Positions 1-10,647 of a DNA stretch of 64,000 nucleotides are shown in pieces. The DNA is taken from positions 186,001 through 250,000 of the forward strand of contig CAJZBQ010000053.1 of assembly GCA_914767885.1 (NCBI GenBank), written 5' to 3'. Numbering within the stretch: position 1 is the first letter of the stretch; every line of letters begins with the position of its first letter. Made by a program: the position numbers and the translations under genes. This DNA comes from Blepharisma stoltei. Its lineage: Eukaryota; Ciliophora; Heterotrichea; Heterotrichida; Blepharismidae. Below the pieces are notes generated by a model. It searched no databases, was not told the origin of the DNA, and saw only the letters and a list, made by a program, of their open reading frames with translations.

Positions 1-1146
1 ATGGGATATAAAATTATTTTTTGTTAAAATTAATAAAATAAGTATTCAATGATTTAGAGATTTTCAAATTGATTTGACTCAAGATTTATATATAAATTGA
101 TAGAAATCATTGAAGAGATAAAAACAGCATAAATCAAGGAACTAGAGAGCGACAGGATATTGTCACTTCCCTTATCCTTACAAATTATTTAGGCGTAGGC
201 TAACAATTTATGAAAACTAATCATTAAGAGGAAATTCTGCAGATTTATTCTTTAAGGGGTTCGGCTTGTAAATTTTACTAGCAAAGCAATCTCTTAATAC
301 ATATCAGAAGGGGAGATCTATTAGGATTTTCAGAATATATAACTAAAACAAAACAAACTCATAATTATTGATATAATCGAATATGAAGCAAATAGTTAAG
401 ATTAAATTAAGTGCCTCTTTTTTTTATAAAAATTAAACTTTCTATATAAAACTCAGTAAATTTTAATAAATTTATTTAAGATAGGTTATCAAGAGATTTA
501 TTTTAATTAAAATATTTATATTTCAATTCACGCGAGCAACAATTTTATAAAAAAACTAATGGCCACTGCGCCGAGAGAGGTAGTTTAAACCAACGGCATT
601 GGTGAAAATTCCCCCGTGAAGGGAAATTAGCAAATGCATATTGAAGTATCTCTTTGGCATTAGACCACCCTTTATTCACTCTCAAGGTTAAATATGGAAT
701 CTATTTTTTAGCATTTCACTTATGGGATATAAAATTATTTTCTTTTAAAATTAAAAATAAGTTATTGACGAGGAAAAAATTTGATAAATTGATATATAAT
801 TAGATTCAAAATAATGCCTTTATAAATTCAGCTGATGCTGCGGATTCTTTTATAATAATTGTTGAAGTAAATTCCACATGATGCAAGATACTAATCCGCG
901 CTGATATAAAAATTTATTCCTCAGAAAGATTAAACAGATTATAATTACCTGGTAGCATTTACCCAAAATCTAGCAGCATCTTAACTATTTTTATAATTAC
1001 AATTATCTTTTTCCATTGAAAATCACTAAGCCAAAAAATTTTAATTCACATCTAATTTCTCCTATATCCATTATCAAACTGCATTATTAACTCTGTCTGT
1101 TAATCATTAATTACTAAGCTTTTATAAATAAGATATTAATAAAGTC
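1..1146. other. Non-coding AT-rich stretch upstream of methionine synthase
   Basis: I see no protein-like open frame on either strand under UGA=Trp. The stretch holds a short repeated motif (see the 722-758 entry). Around 570-690 there is a less AT-rich patch with a small inverted repeat (about 608-628, AATTCCCCC and GGGAAATT arms) that could be a structured RNA or an old insertion. I cannot assign it to a family. The last 100 bases would hold the promoter of the gene starting at 1147. Confidence 0.5.
722..758 (+). repeat. Direct repeat of the window's first bases
   Basis: The run starting ATGGGATATAAAATTATTTT at 722 matches positions 1-20 exactly and stays similar for about 15 more bases. 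The copies are about 720 bp apart in non-coding DNA. They could flank or belong to an intergenic germline-limited element, but no TIR or TSD is clear. Confidence 0.5.
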
Positions 1147-4100
1147 ATGGACTTTGACCCATCTGAAATTCACAATTATCTCGACTCTCTTTTCAAGTCA
1201 AGAATCGTCATAATTGATGGTGCGATGGGGACAATGATTCAGAAACACAAGCTTAAAGAAGCAGACTATCGTGGAGCCCAATTTATAGATCATCCTCAAG
1301 ACCTAATGAACAACAATGACATTCTGAGCATAACCCAACCTTCAATAATCGCCAATATTCACCGTCAATATCTAGACTCAGGTGCTGATATAATCGAAAC
1401 AAACACATTTAATGGGACATCTGTTGCCCAACAAGATTTCGGGACCCAAAATTACGTCAAAGAAATCAACCTCGCCGCAGCAAGACTCGCACGTGAAGTC
1501 GTCGATGAATTTTCATCAAAAAACCCTTCACATAGAAGATTTGTCGCTGGAGCCGTCGGCCCGACCTCAAAAACAGCATCCTTAAGCCGAAATGTGGATG
1601 ATCCTTCACAGCGTGACGTAACATTTGATGACCTTGTTGAGTCTTATTTCGAACAAATTCAAGCTTTAGTAGAAGGTGGAGTACACATAATTTTGGTAGA
1701 AACAATTTTTGACACTTTAAACGCAAAAGCCGCATTATTTGCATATGAAAAATACTTTACTAGTAAGCCAAAATTGCCGTTAATGATATCAGGGACTATA
1801 AGTGATATGAGTGGCAGAACCCTTTCAGGGCAAACCGTAGAAGCCTTTCTTATTAGTGTGATGCATTCCAAGCCTTTGTGCATTGGGCTGAACTGTGCAT
1901 TAGGCGCTACCAAAATGAAAGCATTTTTAGAAAACTTGTCAAGAATAGCTCCATTTTATGTCCACGCCTATCCTAATGCAGGGCTTCCTAATGAAATGGG
2001 AGAGTATGACGAGACTGCTGATCAATTTGCTTCAAATGCAATGACATTTATCACTGATAAACTTGTCAATATGATCGGCGGTTGTTGTGGTACAACTCCT
2101 GAGTATATTCATGCTTTGAAAACTGCTATTGAAAGTTCAGGCGTCCATCCACGTGAAATCCCGAAGCCATCAGGTAAATTAATGCTTTCTGGGCTTAAAG
2201 AATTTATTTTAACAGAAAATATCCCTTTTGTAAACATAGGAGAAAGATGCAATATTTCTGGGTCGCTGAGGTTTAAAAAGCTGCTAGTCACAGAAAATAA
2301 CTTCGCTGGAGCTTTAAATGTTGCCAGAGATCAAGTAACAAATGGAGCACAAGTTCTTGATATAAATGTGGACGAAGGTATGATAGACAGTGTGGAAGTT
2401 ATGAGCAAGTTCTTAAAAATGCTTACAAGCGACCCTGATATCGCTTCTGTGCCACTTATGATAGATTCTTCGAATTTTAAGGTGATTGAAGCAGGACTAA
2501 AAGTCTGCCAAGGCAAATGTATTGTAAATTCCATATCTTTGAAAAATGGAGAATCAGAGTTTTTAGAACAGGCTGGAGTTTTAAGAAAATATGGAGCTGC
2601 TGTTGTAGTTATGGCGTTTGATGAAACAGGCCAAGCGACAGAAATTGAGCATAAAGTCAGAATCTGTGAGAGAGCTCATGAATTGTTAACAAAAACCCTT
2701 GATTTCCCTCCTGAAGATATCATTTTCGACCTGAACATCCTCACAATTGCTACAGGTATGGATGAGCACAACCCATATGCAAGAAATTTTATCGAGGCTA
2801 CCAAAGCTATCAGACAAAGGTTCCCTCAATGCCACGTGAGTGGCGGCCTAAGCAACCTTTCTTTCAGTTTCCGAGCTTTAGCCCAGTTCCGTGAGCAAAT
2901 GCATGCAGTTTTTCTCTATCATGCAATTCATGCCGGAATGGACATGGGGATTATAAATGCCGGAGCTTTGCCTATATATGAAGATATTCCTGCAGATTTA
3001 CGTAAAATATTTGAGGAGATCATTTTTAATGAGTCTGAGGATGGAAAACACGTCGAAAGGGTTATTGAGTATGCAGAAAATTTGAAGAAAAACAAGACAA
3101 AACAGACCACAGAGAAAAAAGAAGCTGAATGGAGATCATTGCCTTTACCTGAAAGGCTGAGATATTCATTGGTAAACGGTCTGTCAGAATTCATTGAAAA
3201 AGATCTACAAGAAGCATTAGGAGAATACCCAGGACCACTCAATATTATAGAAGGTCCTCTAATGGACGGAATGTCTGTTGTAGGTGATTTATTTGGAGCT
3301 GGAAAAATGTTTTTGCCTCAAGTTATCAAGTCAGCCAGAGTTATGAAGCAAGGAATTGCACATCTTGAGCCATTAATGCTTCGAGGTGAAAGCCAAAAAA
3401 AGAGCGGTGTTATTCTTATGGCGACTGTAAAAGGGGATGTCCATGATATAGGAAAAAATATTGTAGGTGTTGTATTAAGATGCAACAATTATGAAGTCAT
3501 TGATTTAGGCGTCCAAGTTTCATGGGAAACTATAAAAGAAACCTTAAAAACTCACCATATCGACGTCATCGGATTGTCAGGGCTTATAACTCCTTCTCTA
3601 GAACATATGGTAAACTATGCAAAGCATATGGAATCTGGCGGCATGACCATTCCTTTATTGATAGGAGGTGCAACTACTTCTAAAATCCACACAGCTGTAA
3701 AAATTTCCCCTAATTATTCCCACCCAGCTGTTCACGTTTTAGATGCTTCTAGATCAGTTGGAGTAATCTCAGCCCTATTGGATCCCAATTTAAAGAGAAG
3801 TTTCTACTCAGAAATCAAAGAAGAATATGACGAAATCCGTAAGGACTATTACGCAACTCAAAAGGAAAAAAAATTTAGATCATTAAAAGAAGCAAAATCT
3901 AATAAATTTGAAATAAATTGGGCTAAATACACCCCAGTGCAGCCTAGAGTTGAAGGGGTGACTGTGATTGATGATCAAGATTTAAATGAATTAATAGAAT
4001 ATATTGACTGGGGTCCTTTCTTTTCTGTGTGGCAAATAAGAGGAAGATACCCAAATAGGTCATTTCCAAGGATTTTTAATGATGCCAAGGTAGGAGAACA

Positions 4101-4821
4101 AGCTAAGCAGCTTTATGAAGATGCTCAAAAAATGCTGCAAGAAATAATCAAAGGGAAATTATTACTCGCTAAAGGAGTTTATGGGATTTTCAAAGCAAAA
4201 GCTGTAGGAGATGATATAGAGGTCTATAAAGGTGGCGAAACTTTTAAGTTTTTCACCTTAAGACAGCAAGAAATTTTGGCTGCAGATGGGCCGAATCAAG
4301 CTTTAAGCGACTTTGTATCGCCAATTGAAGACTATTTTGGAGCTTTTGCAGTGACAGCAGGGCTGAACTGTGACGAAATCTCTCAAAAATACGAAGCAGA
4401 AATGGACGACTATAAGAGCATCATGATCAAAGCCCTCGCTGACCGTCTTGTTGAAGCCTTTGCAGAAATGCTGCATAAAAAGGTAAGAAATGAGTATTGG
4501 GGTTATTCTTCTTCAGAAAATTTGTCAACAGAAGAATTGATTCATGAAGAATACCAAGGGATAAGGCCAGCTCCAGGGTACCCAGCCCAGCCAGACCATT
4601 CAGAAAAGTTAACTCTATGGAGACTGCTTGATGTGGAGACCAATACCAGCATAAAACTGACAGAATCTTTGGCTATGCATCCAGCTGCTTCTGTATGTGG
4701 TCTTTATATTTCTCACCCACAAGCTAGATACTTTGGAGTCGGACAGATATGTGAGGACCAAATACAAGATTATGCCTCAAGAAAAGGAGTCTCAGTAGAA
4801 GAAATCAAGCAATGGCTTTAA
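1147..4821 (+). CDS. metH: Cobalamin-dependent methionine synthase
   Basis: Cytosolic enzyme that transfers a methyl group from 5-methyl-tetrahydrofolate through methylcobalamin to homocysteine, making methionine and tetrahydrofolate. At 1224 aa it matches the usual length (about 1230-1260) and is collinear with the family. An N-terminal homocysteine-binding barrel carries the zinc cysteines (GLNC near residue 247, GGCCGTT near 311). A pterin-binding barrel follows (about 355-620), then the cobalamin cap and B12 domain with the axial-histidine motif DVHDIGKN near 764. The C-terminal reactivation domain holds [10 protein letters not shown]. The start MDFDPSEI lies 6 nt after an in-frame TAA-rich leader. 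There are no introns or IESs. All eight tryptophans use TGG and none TGA, unlike most neighbours. Cobalamin adenosyltransferase lies 5 kb downstream. Confidence 0.97.
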   Translation: MDFDPSEIHNYLDSLFKSRIVIIDGAMGTMIQKHKLKEADYRGAQFIDHPQDLMNNNDILSITQPSIIANIHRQYLDSGADIIETNTFNGTSVAQQDFGTQNYVKEINLAAARLAREVVDEFSSKNPSHRRFVAGAVGPTSKTASLSRNVDDPSQRDVTFDDLVESYFEQIQALVEGGVHIILVETIFDTLNAKAALFAYEKYFTSKPKLPLMISGTISDMSGRTLSGQTVEAFLISVMHSKPLCIGLNCALGATKMKAFLENLSRIAPFYVHAYPNAGLPNEMGEYDETADQFASNAMTFITDKLVNMIGGCCGTTPEYIHALKTAIESSGVHPREIPKPSGKLMLSGLKEFILTENIPFVNIGERCNISGSLRFKKLLVTENNFAGALNVARDQVTNGAQVLDINVDEGMIDSVEVMSKFLKMLTSDPDIASVPLMIDSSNFKVIEAGLKVCQGKCIVNSISLKNGESEFLEQAGVLRKYGAAVVVMAFDETGQATEIEHKVRICERAHELLTKTLDFPPEDIIFDLNILTIATGMDEHNPYARNFIEATKAIRQRFPQCHVSGGLSNLSFSFRALAQFREQMHAVFLYHAIHAGMDMGIINAGALPIYEDIPADLRKIFEEIIFNESEDGKHVERVIEYAENLKKNKTKQTTEKKEAEWRSLPLPERLRYSLVNGLSEFIEKDLQEALGEYPGPLNIIEGPLMDGMSVVGDLFGAGKMFLPQVIKSARVMKQGIAHLEPLMLRGESQKKSGVILMATVKGDVHDIGKNIVGVVLRCNNYEVIDLGVQVSWETIKETLKTHHIDVIGLSGLITPSLEHMVNYAKHMESGGMTIPLLIGGATTSKIHTAVKISPNYSHPAVHVLDASRSVGVISALLDPNLKRSFYSEIKEEYDEIRKDYYATQKEKKFRSLKEAKSNKFEINWAKYTPVQPRVEGVTVIDDQDLNELIEYIDWGPFFSVWQIRGRYPNRSFPRIFNDAKVGEQAKQLYEDAQKMLQEIIKGKLLLAKGVYGIFKAKAVGDDIEVYKGGETFKFFTLRQQEILAADGPNQALSDFVSPIEDYFGAFAVTAGLNCDEISQKYEAEMDDYKSIMIKALADRLVEAFAEMLHKKVRNEYWGYSSSENLSTEELIHEEYQGIRPAPGYPAQPDHSEKLTLWRLLDVETNTSIKLTESLAMHPAASVCGLYISHPQARYFGVGQICEDQIQDYASRKGVSVEEIKQWL

Positions 4822-4837
4822 GATTAGGATTCTTTTA

Positions 4838-5353
4838 TTAATTACTTGAGTAACTCAAGCAAACTTGTTGGATTTGCTGTAGTTTGCTAATAAAATCATT
4901 CAGTTCTGTAAATGTGAACTCTAATACGCACTTTTGTTCATCATTATTTTCATCTTTTGTGCTAAGCTCTAGCTGCAGCAGAGGGATGCCAAGATTGGCT
5001 TTATTTGATGTGCTCATAACTAAGCTGATATTCCAATCAAAATTGTCAACTTTGCAGGAGCTCAAGACATTAGAGACCATGTAGCTTTGAATGTCAGCTC
5101 TTCTGAGGAGAAAAGCTTCAGTCACCCCTCGAGCTTGTTCTTGGTTTAAGCGGTATTCAGATTGAAGCTTGTTTTCTATTTGAGAGGCATCTGGGGAATC
5201 TGACATGAGACTTCGTAAAAGAGGCTTGAGCTGATAAAATAAAGAAAGACCTGAGTTGTTGTAGCCTGTTATAAAATCAACTGGATAGTTGCATAAATAA
5301 TCAACAGAGTCATGAACCCCTTTTACAAGATCTTGCAGAGAATAAGTTTCCAT
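4838..5353 (-). CDS. COMM domain-containing protein (COMMD family)
   Basis: A 171-aa protein with the layout of COMMD subunits of the Commander complex (endosomal recycling, copper and NF-kB control in animals). The N-terminal two-thirds are helical. The last 70 residues look like the COMM domain: a Trp in NFDWNISLVMS, a beta-rich LGIPLLQLEL stretch, then LEFTFTELNDFISKLQQI. The gene converges on metH with only 16 bp between the two stops. No intron is seen. I cannot tell which of the ten human COMMD paralogues it corresponds to. Confidence 0.8.
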   Translation of the reverse strand: METYSLQDLVKGVHDSVDYLCNYPVDFITGYNNSGLSLFYQLKPLLRSLMSDSPDASQIENKLQSEYRLNQEQARGVTEAFLLRRADIQSYMVSNVLSSCKVDNFDWNISLVMSTSNKANLGIPLLQLELSTKDENNDEQKCVLEFTFTELNDFISKLQQIQQVCLSYSSN

Positions 5354-5792
5354 CTTTATGATTTTATTACCAATTTTAAGACTTGTTTCTGTTATTTAGG
5401 GTATCTTCGTAGAGATAATGAGGATTCTTTTTTGTATTTTATCTGCATAATAACAATTTGAAAGTTAGATATATATAACTTCTCACTCCCCCTTTAATTT
5501 TTAGCAAAAAATCTAGTTCCAATTTAATGGGGTTATTTTTTTATTATTTTTCTAAAGATTTAACTCAAGAGATCAATCTATTCGGCATGAAAACTAATTA
5601 AATAATATTTGGCTTTGCTTTTTATAAAAATTAGTATTTTTTTTAACCAAAAAATCCAATTTTTGCAATTTAAACAGGGATTTAAGTACCCAAAAATATT
5701 TTGTTTCAATTCGAGCGGGGAAGTCAGAAGAAATTTTATGTAGAATGCAAGAAATATATTAAAATCACTTACTTAAAAAAATTACCAATTGG
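5354..5792. other. Intergenic AT-rich stretch, possible decayed IES
   Basis: No coding frame. The segment 5485-5730 begins CTCACTCCCCCTTTAATTTTT and ends near CGAGCGGGGAAG. This loosely resembles the CTCCCC...GGGGAG ends of the MITE-type IESs found elsewhere in the window. With no coding frame to restore, I cannot confirm an excised element. Confidence 0.3.
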
Positions 5793-6371
5793 CTATCCCA
5801 CTACTGGCTTCTTATCTAAAGGACAAGAAGGCTTAGTTTTAAGCCATCTGTCAATGCACGATTTATGAAAAAAATGCTTACAAGGCAGCTCTCTTACAAT
5901 TTCATCTTTTTCAAGTTCTTGCAGACAAACAGCACACTCTTTCTTAATTCTTTTAAATTGAAGCAATTCAGGGGAGGAATTGTCAAGCTGATATAAAAAT
6001 CCAGGCCACTTTTCTTCTGGAAGAGAGTTTAATTGTTCTGAGGTTATCCCATTATTATTCTCTCTTCACTGATCTTGCTGGAGAATTCGTATATAAATAT
6101 TGATTGCGGGTGCAGGTCCAATGATTGTGGACTGGATTTCGCTGAAGTACATTTGATCGAAAATTGGTTGAAGCTTTTTAATATAGTGAGACATTTGACC
6201 CAAAAAAATTTAAATTTTCGACCAAATCTGCTTCGATAAAAATGCATGGTCATTTAGCATGGAACCATTGATTGCTTCTTCTATGCCAGAATTTCTATTT
6301 TCTCCGTATATAAAGACTTGGCCTGTGCTTAGTGAAATTAGTGCATCTGCTAAAGTTCTTCTATTAGTCAT
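5793..6371 (-). CDS. Small RING-H2 ubiquitin ligase, split by one IES
   Basis: Read on the minus strand from ATG at 6371 to TAG at 5793. Removing 6092-6238 (147 bp) gives 143 aa. The C-terminal 45 residues are a RING-H2 finger: CAVCLQ, then CKHFFHKSC, then CPLDKK. The spacing suits E2-binding E3 ligases of the RNF126/RNF115 type, although the N-terminal zinc finger of those proteins is absent. One in-frame TGA is read as Trp (DQW). As it stands the frame is broken by a single TAA inside the inserted segment. Substrate unknown. Confidence 0.75.
6092..6238. mobile_element. IES (147 bp) in the RING-H2 gene
   Basis: Excision between TA at 6090-6091 and TA at 6237-6238 removes the only in-frame stop and keeps the frame (147 = 3x49). 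The inner parts form an imperfect inverted repeat (TTTGGTCGAAAATTT against CCAATTTTCGATCAAATG). The same motif and the word CCTGCACCCG recur in the IES at 32834-33054, so the two are related. The TA choice is inferred from codon phase. Confidence 0.65.
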
Positions 6372-6703
6372 TTAATATTATGTTTCAAGTCCTTATTTAT
6401 TTGTATTGTAAATATCAAATCATTTAATAAAACTAAAATTCGGCTCTTTTTATATCTTGGCTCATCTATAATGATGCTAAACGGATGATGCTGCATTTAT
6501 TTCTATATTCTATATTTACTTTTAATTTAAAAACAAATTTTAAAAATAAAGAAATAAATATATAATAATGGAATTTGCCATTAAGATCTCAATTCTATGT
6601 TCAATAATTATTAAAATTACCTCTAATTTAAAATAATATTAATTATGGCAAATAGTCATTATTAAAAAAGCTGCTAATTATATTTAAAATAGCTTTAGTT
6701 GCA

Positions 6704-8284
6704 TTAATAAATGTTATGCTGGCGCAGTTTCATATTTGCAGCTGACAGATCATTTTCTAACTGCGAGTTTAAATTTGCAAGTTCAGTAATTTGCTCTTCA
6801 AGTGAAGCTATTAAACTCTCATGATATACTTTCACTATAGGTCCTGAGTTTCTCAATTGAAACTTATAATCCTCAATCTCTTTCTGGCATTTTTTCAACT
6901 CCATGTCCAATTGTTTAGAATTATCTTCTTTTTCATTGCGTACAACACTTTTCGACATTATTCTATAAGTTGCCTTTAAATCTTCTATTTGCTTCTCAAG
7001 GCGTACCTTTTCCCCCTACATATCTATTACTTCAATTACCGATTTCTCATTATTTAATTTCCATATAGCATCAGAGTGCTGAGCTTCAATAAATTTTTTT
7101 TGGGCATTTAAATTATTTACATGTGCTGTATATTTTTCATTATCTTCAAGTCGCGCTTTCTGAATAACAATTACTTCAAGTCTTGAAATATAATCTTTTA
7201 AATCTATGATCTCTTTATTTAATTGTGATCATTGATTTTCATACTCTAGTTTTAGGGAGATAAAGTCCTCCTTATATTTGGATAATTGGCTATTTAAGAG
7301 CTCGAGCTGATTTTTATAATTAAAATTTTCATTCTGCAAATTCTGATTGTATTTCTTAATAATTATTACTTCGGATTTTATTTTTTCTTGGTTTATATCA
7401 TCAATTTGTTCTTTGAGATTTAAAATTTCTTCCTTGAGCTTGCGATTTTCTTCCTCCAGTTCAATGCATTTATTTTGAGGTGTTTTGTCGAAGTTTTCTG
7501 GAGTCATTCTTGATTTAGGTAAAGAATTATTAAATCTTTGATTTTCAGAAATAGATCCACCAATAATTGAACTTATTTTATTATCAGTTGGTGTCAGCTT
7601 AGTTTCCTGACTGAGAAATCTCATTTCTTGAGGTGTTCCAGAATTTATATATGGCTGCCCTAGTAATGCTGTTTCGTATGAAGTTAAAGATGTTGAATCT
7701 GTTTTATCAGGATTAATATGCTCATACTGTCTTTCTTGAATATCATAATTATAATTAGTTCTCTGGTAAACATTAGGGTTTCTATCATAAATACTTTCCT
7801 TATTAGCAGTCTCAATATTCATATTAACAGTGAAGGCCTCAGGTTTGTTTGATTTTAACTCTTCTCTTCTATTTTCTCTTGGATTGCTTATAGTTTTCAT
7901 GTTAGTTCCTTTTTCAGCGTTCCTATTTATATCATTGACTTTTTTACTATCAGTTCATTGATTATTGCTTTGAGATTGATTAATGTAGTTTGTAGAAGCT
8001 TCTTTTCTTTTCGGCTCATCCTTTTTATTTTTTGTTTCTTCATGCGCCGGAAGCGCTGATAAAGGCCTTGAATTTTTCTTATCGGAATTAGATTTTATCG
8101 AAGAATGACTAAAAGTATAAGGTGTTGAATTAGGATTTTCTTTTGGAATAGGGTGAAAGGTTTTTATATAATTTTTTGGAATAGCAGTGTGGCCTGGGAG
8201 TTTAATGCTTGATGGAGGTCTATTGTCAGTTGCATACCTAGTGTCGGATTTTGTTAATGAGGCATCTCTCAGAGCTCTACTCAT
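6704..8284 (-). CDS. Coiled-coil protein of unknown function
   Basis: 521 aa after removing the 15-nt intron at 7016-7030 and reading two TGA codons as Trp. The N-terminal 230 residues are polar, low in complexity and rich in Asn, Ser and Lys. From about residue 260 to the end the protein is a long coiled coil (KLKEEILNLKEQIDDINQ, then LEEQITELANLNSQLENDL). I do not recognise the family. The composition suits a cytoskeletal or centriolar scaffold, which is only an inference. The start MSRALRDASL lies at 8284. Confidence 0.7.
7016..7030 (-). other. 15-nt intron
   Basis: Minus-strand GTAATAGATATGTAG, with GT and AG ends. Its removal takes out an in-frame TAG and keeps the coiled-coil frame. 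Confidence 0.85.
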
Positions 8285-8449
8285 TATTATTTTAAAATAA
8301 TTATAGAAATATAAGCTAAACTTGTTTTCAAGCTTATCATATCTAGAATTAGGTCACATATTCCTTTGAAGGCATTTGTTCAATTAATTATAATCCATTC
8401 AACTTTTAAATAAAACGTTCTACCAAATTTGATTTTAAATATTTACTAA

Positions 8450-8911
8450 ATGTATGGATCATTTACCAAAAATGCTCCTGATGATTCAAAGCAGTGGCTG
8501 CATTTGCTGTTAAAAAACAACCAAAGAAGAGCAATTTTAAAAGAAAAATATAAAGCAATTGCAATTGATATTGAAAGTCAATCTATGCCTTTATTTCAAT
8601 CGTCAAAATCTGTGCATCTTCAAGAAAAAATAACTCAAGATTCAGAACGGATAGAAAAAGACAATAAAAATCAAATTTTAAACCAAAGAAATGACCCATA
8701 TGTAAGATTGGAAATGAGGATTAGAGAACTTGAACAAAAGTACCAAAATCAGCTATACAGGAGTAAAACGTATAGAGAAAATGTAAACCAGGAAGACCGG
8801 CTAAAAGATGATTTTAATAGTTCAAGAAAGGTCATGGAACTTGAAGATAGACTACTTTTTGCGACTGAAAAATATATAAAACGAAATATGCTTTTTGATT
8901 CAAATTCATAA
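8450..8911 (+). CDS. Hypothetical helical protein, 153 aa
   Basis: An open frame from ATG at 8450 to TAA, divergent from the coiled-coil gene at 8284. The product is highly charged and mostly helical, with coiled-coil-like stretches (VRLEMRIRELEQKYQNQL, then MELEDRLLFATEKYIK). It has no signal peptide or membrane segment. No family is recognised. Codon use and the intact frame make it a likely real gene. Confidence 0.6.
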   Translation: MYGSFTKNAPDDSKQWLHLLLKNNQRRAILKEKYKAIAIDIESQSMPLFQSSKSVHLQEKITQDSERIEKDNKNQILNQRNDPYVRLEMRIRELEQKYQNQLYRSKTYRENVNQEDRLKDDFNSSRKVMELEDRLLFATEKYIKRNMLFDSNS

Positions 8912-9013
8912 TTATCATATAGTTTTAGATGAAATTATGCATTGGCTAATTTAATATAGATAGTTATTTAGCATAATCAATATAATGAACTTATTGATAG
9001 GCTAGATTTAGCT

Positions 9014-9613
9014 AGTTAGTGATAGTAAAGTGTTTTAAGTCCCCTTTTTGTTAGCTGCGCGTTCTGCTATGGTTCGTTGCAGAGTGATAGAGCTCACTTG
9101 GATTGAGCCATGCTAAACCCCCTGCTTCTCGGTAGAGGGGTAGAGGTAAAGGTCGTAATCCATTCAAGGTTTTGATGACAGCCTCCATTTCACCCACGAC
9201 TTCACCCAAGTTTACAGCAACCTTACGCCCTTCCAACGCTAGATCGTCCTTTAATCAGAATATTTCAACTGGAAAGATCCCCATTTTTGTTTTCTCTTTT
9301 CTGGCCATTACGAGAAAGAAATCCACAGCTTTTACAATTCAGAGCAAGTCAGAGTTAGCTTAAACAGGTTTGTCGTCCTTCCACATTTCGGCACCCAATG
9401 GTCTAGGCGCTGCTGGTAAAGAGCTGAATTTAAATGTTCAAGTAGCTAGGACCAAAAACTACGGCTTCTATCTAGCATCTTTCGCATCGAGGCTACTGAC
9501 GATAGAAGGCAATAAACATTAAAAAAATGCACGGTATAATAAGGATTCCTGCCATGTAGGTACAGGTTGCTCGTCTTTGACCATTTTATGTATCTAAAAG
9601 TCTAGATTTAACT
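9014..9613 (+). mobile_element. Old retroposon (SINE-like), diverged copy of the 31.9 kb element
   Basis: About 590 bp of higher GC content than its surroundings. It aligns along its length with the element at 31881-32506. Shared blocks include TTCTCGGTAGAGG, CCTCCATTTC, TTTCAACTGGA, CGAGAAAGAA, GCGCTGCTGG and the end CCATTTTATGTAT. It is flanked by an imperfect direct repeat (CTAGATTTAGCT at 9003-9014, CTAGATTTAACT at 9602-9613) that contains TA. The copy is clearly more diverged than the 31.9 kb copy. It lies between genes, so elimination cannot be tested by reading frame. Confidence 0.7.
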
Positions 9614-9619
9614 GAAAAA

Positions 9620-9829
9620 ATGTTATCACGAGAAACCCTTTCACCGATTTACTCACATATTTCAGATCGAAATCCATTAGAATCCTCACAGGGTACCTTC
9701 AAAAATTTACGAAAAAGTCTCAAATTAAAGCGCCCCAAGACTGTAAAATCTGCAGCCTCTCTTCACAAGCCAAAACCCAGCACAACCTCCTCCAAAATTT
9801 TGAAAAAAGGTAAGAAAAAATTAAATTAA
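9620..9829 (+). CDS. Possible small basic protein, 69 aa
   Basis: An intact frame whose TAA ends at 9829, so it overlaps the ATG of the next gene by one base. The product is lysine- and serine-rich ([20 protein letters not shown]). Such an overlap is unusual for a ciliate. The frame may instead be the leader of the next gene or chance. No homologue recognised. Confidence 0.3.
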   Translation: MLSRETLSPIYSHISDRNPLESSQGTFKNLRKSLKLKRPKTVKSAASLHKPKPSTTSSKILKKGKKKLN

Positions 9830-10449
9830 TGTTAATGATTAATAGACTTATAGGGAATTTCTGTAAAAGGAGTATCAAAATCTATACAAAAACAGGCGAC
9901 AAAGGAAGAAGCAGCCTCTATACAGGTGAAAGAAGAAGCAAAGATAATCAAATTTTTCATGCCCTTGGGAATACTGATGAGCTAAATGCACATATTGGAA
10001 TGGTAAAAATCATATAGGCTGCTACTGCATGCAATAATCAATCTGATATATTGGCGATGCTCACATCAATCCAAAGCCGCTTGCTAGATTTAGGTGGATG
10101 CATTGCTACCCCAAAAACATCTGAAAATCAAGAAAAAGTCAATAAAATGCAATTTAACCCAAATCATACCCAACAATTGGAACAGTGAATTGATGGGTTG
10201 CAAGAAAATTTGCCACAGCTAAAGTGCTTTATTTTGCCATCAGGAGGAGAAGCAAGCTCTAGGCTTCATGTTGCAAGGGCTGTTTGCAGAAGAGCGGAAC
10301 GTAGCTTAGTTCCCCTACTGGAATCTGGAGAACTTGATGAAAATGCGTATATGTTTATGAACAGATTAAGTGATTTTTTATTTGTCTTAGCTAGAACTGC
10401 AGCACATAGAGAAGGAATTGAAGAGATTAAGTATAAAAAAGAGCCTTAA
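9829..10449 (+). CDS. MMAB: Cob(I)alamin adenosyltransferase (PduO/MMAB type), probably mitochondrial
   Basis: Makes adenosylcobalamin from cob(I)alamin and ATP, the cofactor of methylmalonyl-CoA mutase. 201 aa after the 15-nt intron at 10003-10017. The N-terminal motif [16 protein letters not shown], the DELNAHIG motif and the C-terminal ATP-binding arginine block ([12 protein letters not shown]) are all diagnostic. One TGA is read as Trp (EQWIDGL). The first 17 residues ([17 protein letters not shown]) look like a mitochondrial targeting peptide, as expected for the family. Together with metH at 1.1 kb the window carries both main branches of B12 use. Confidence 0.93.
10003..10017 (+). other. 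15-nt intron
   Basis: GTAAAAATCATATAG. It contains the only UAG in the adenosyltransferase frame. Removing it joins HIGM to AATAC as in homologues. Confidence 0.92.
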
Positions 10450-10647
10450 AACCTTTTGGGAATTATTTTGTTTTTGTATTTTCTCTAATAATGAATCTCA
10501 ATTACTTCTAAATTCAGCAATATATTGCAAAATCTTAATAGCCAATCGCCTTATAGAGCATAATTTTATTGCTAAATAATTATCTTGTAATGTGAATTTA
10601 CATAGATTTATTCATATATTTAAAACTCAACTTCAAATAATTGAATT

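Noticed and set aside
1466-3242. Minus-strand open frames within metH
   Set aside because: They are shadows of a highly conserved plus-strand enzyme.
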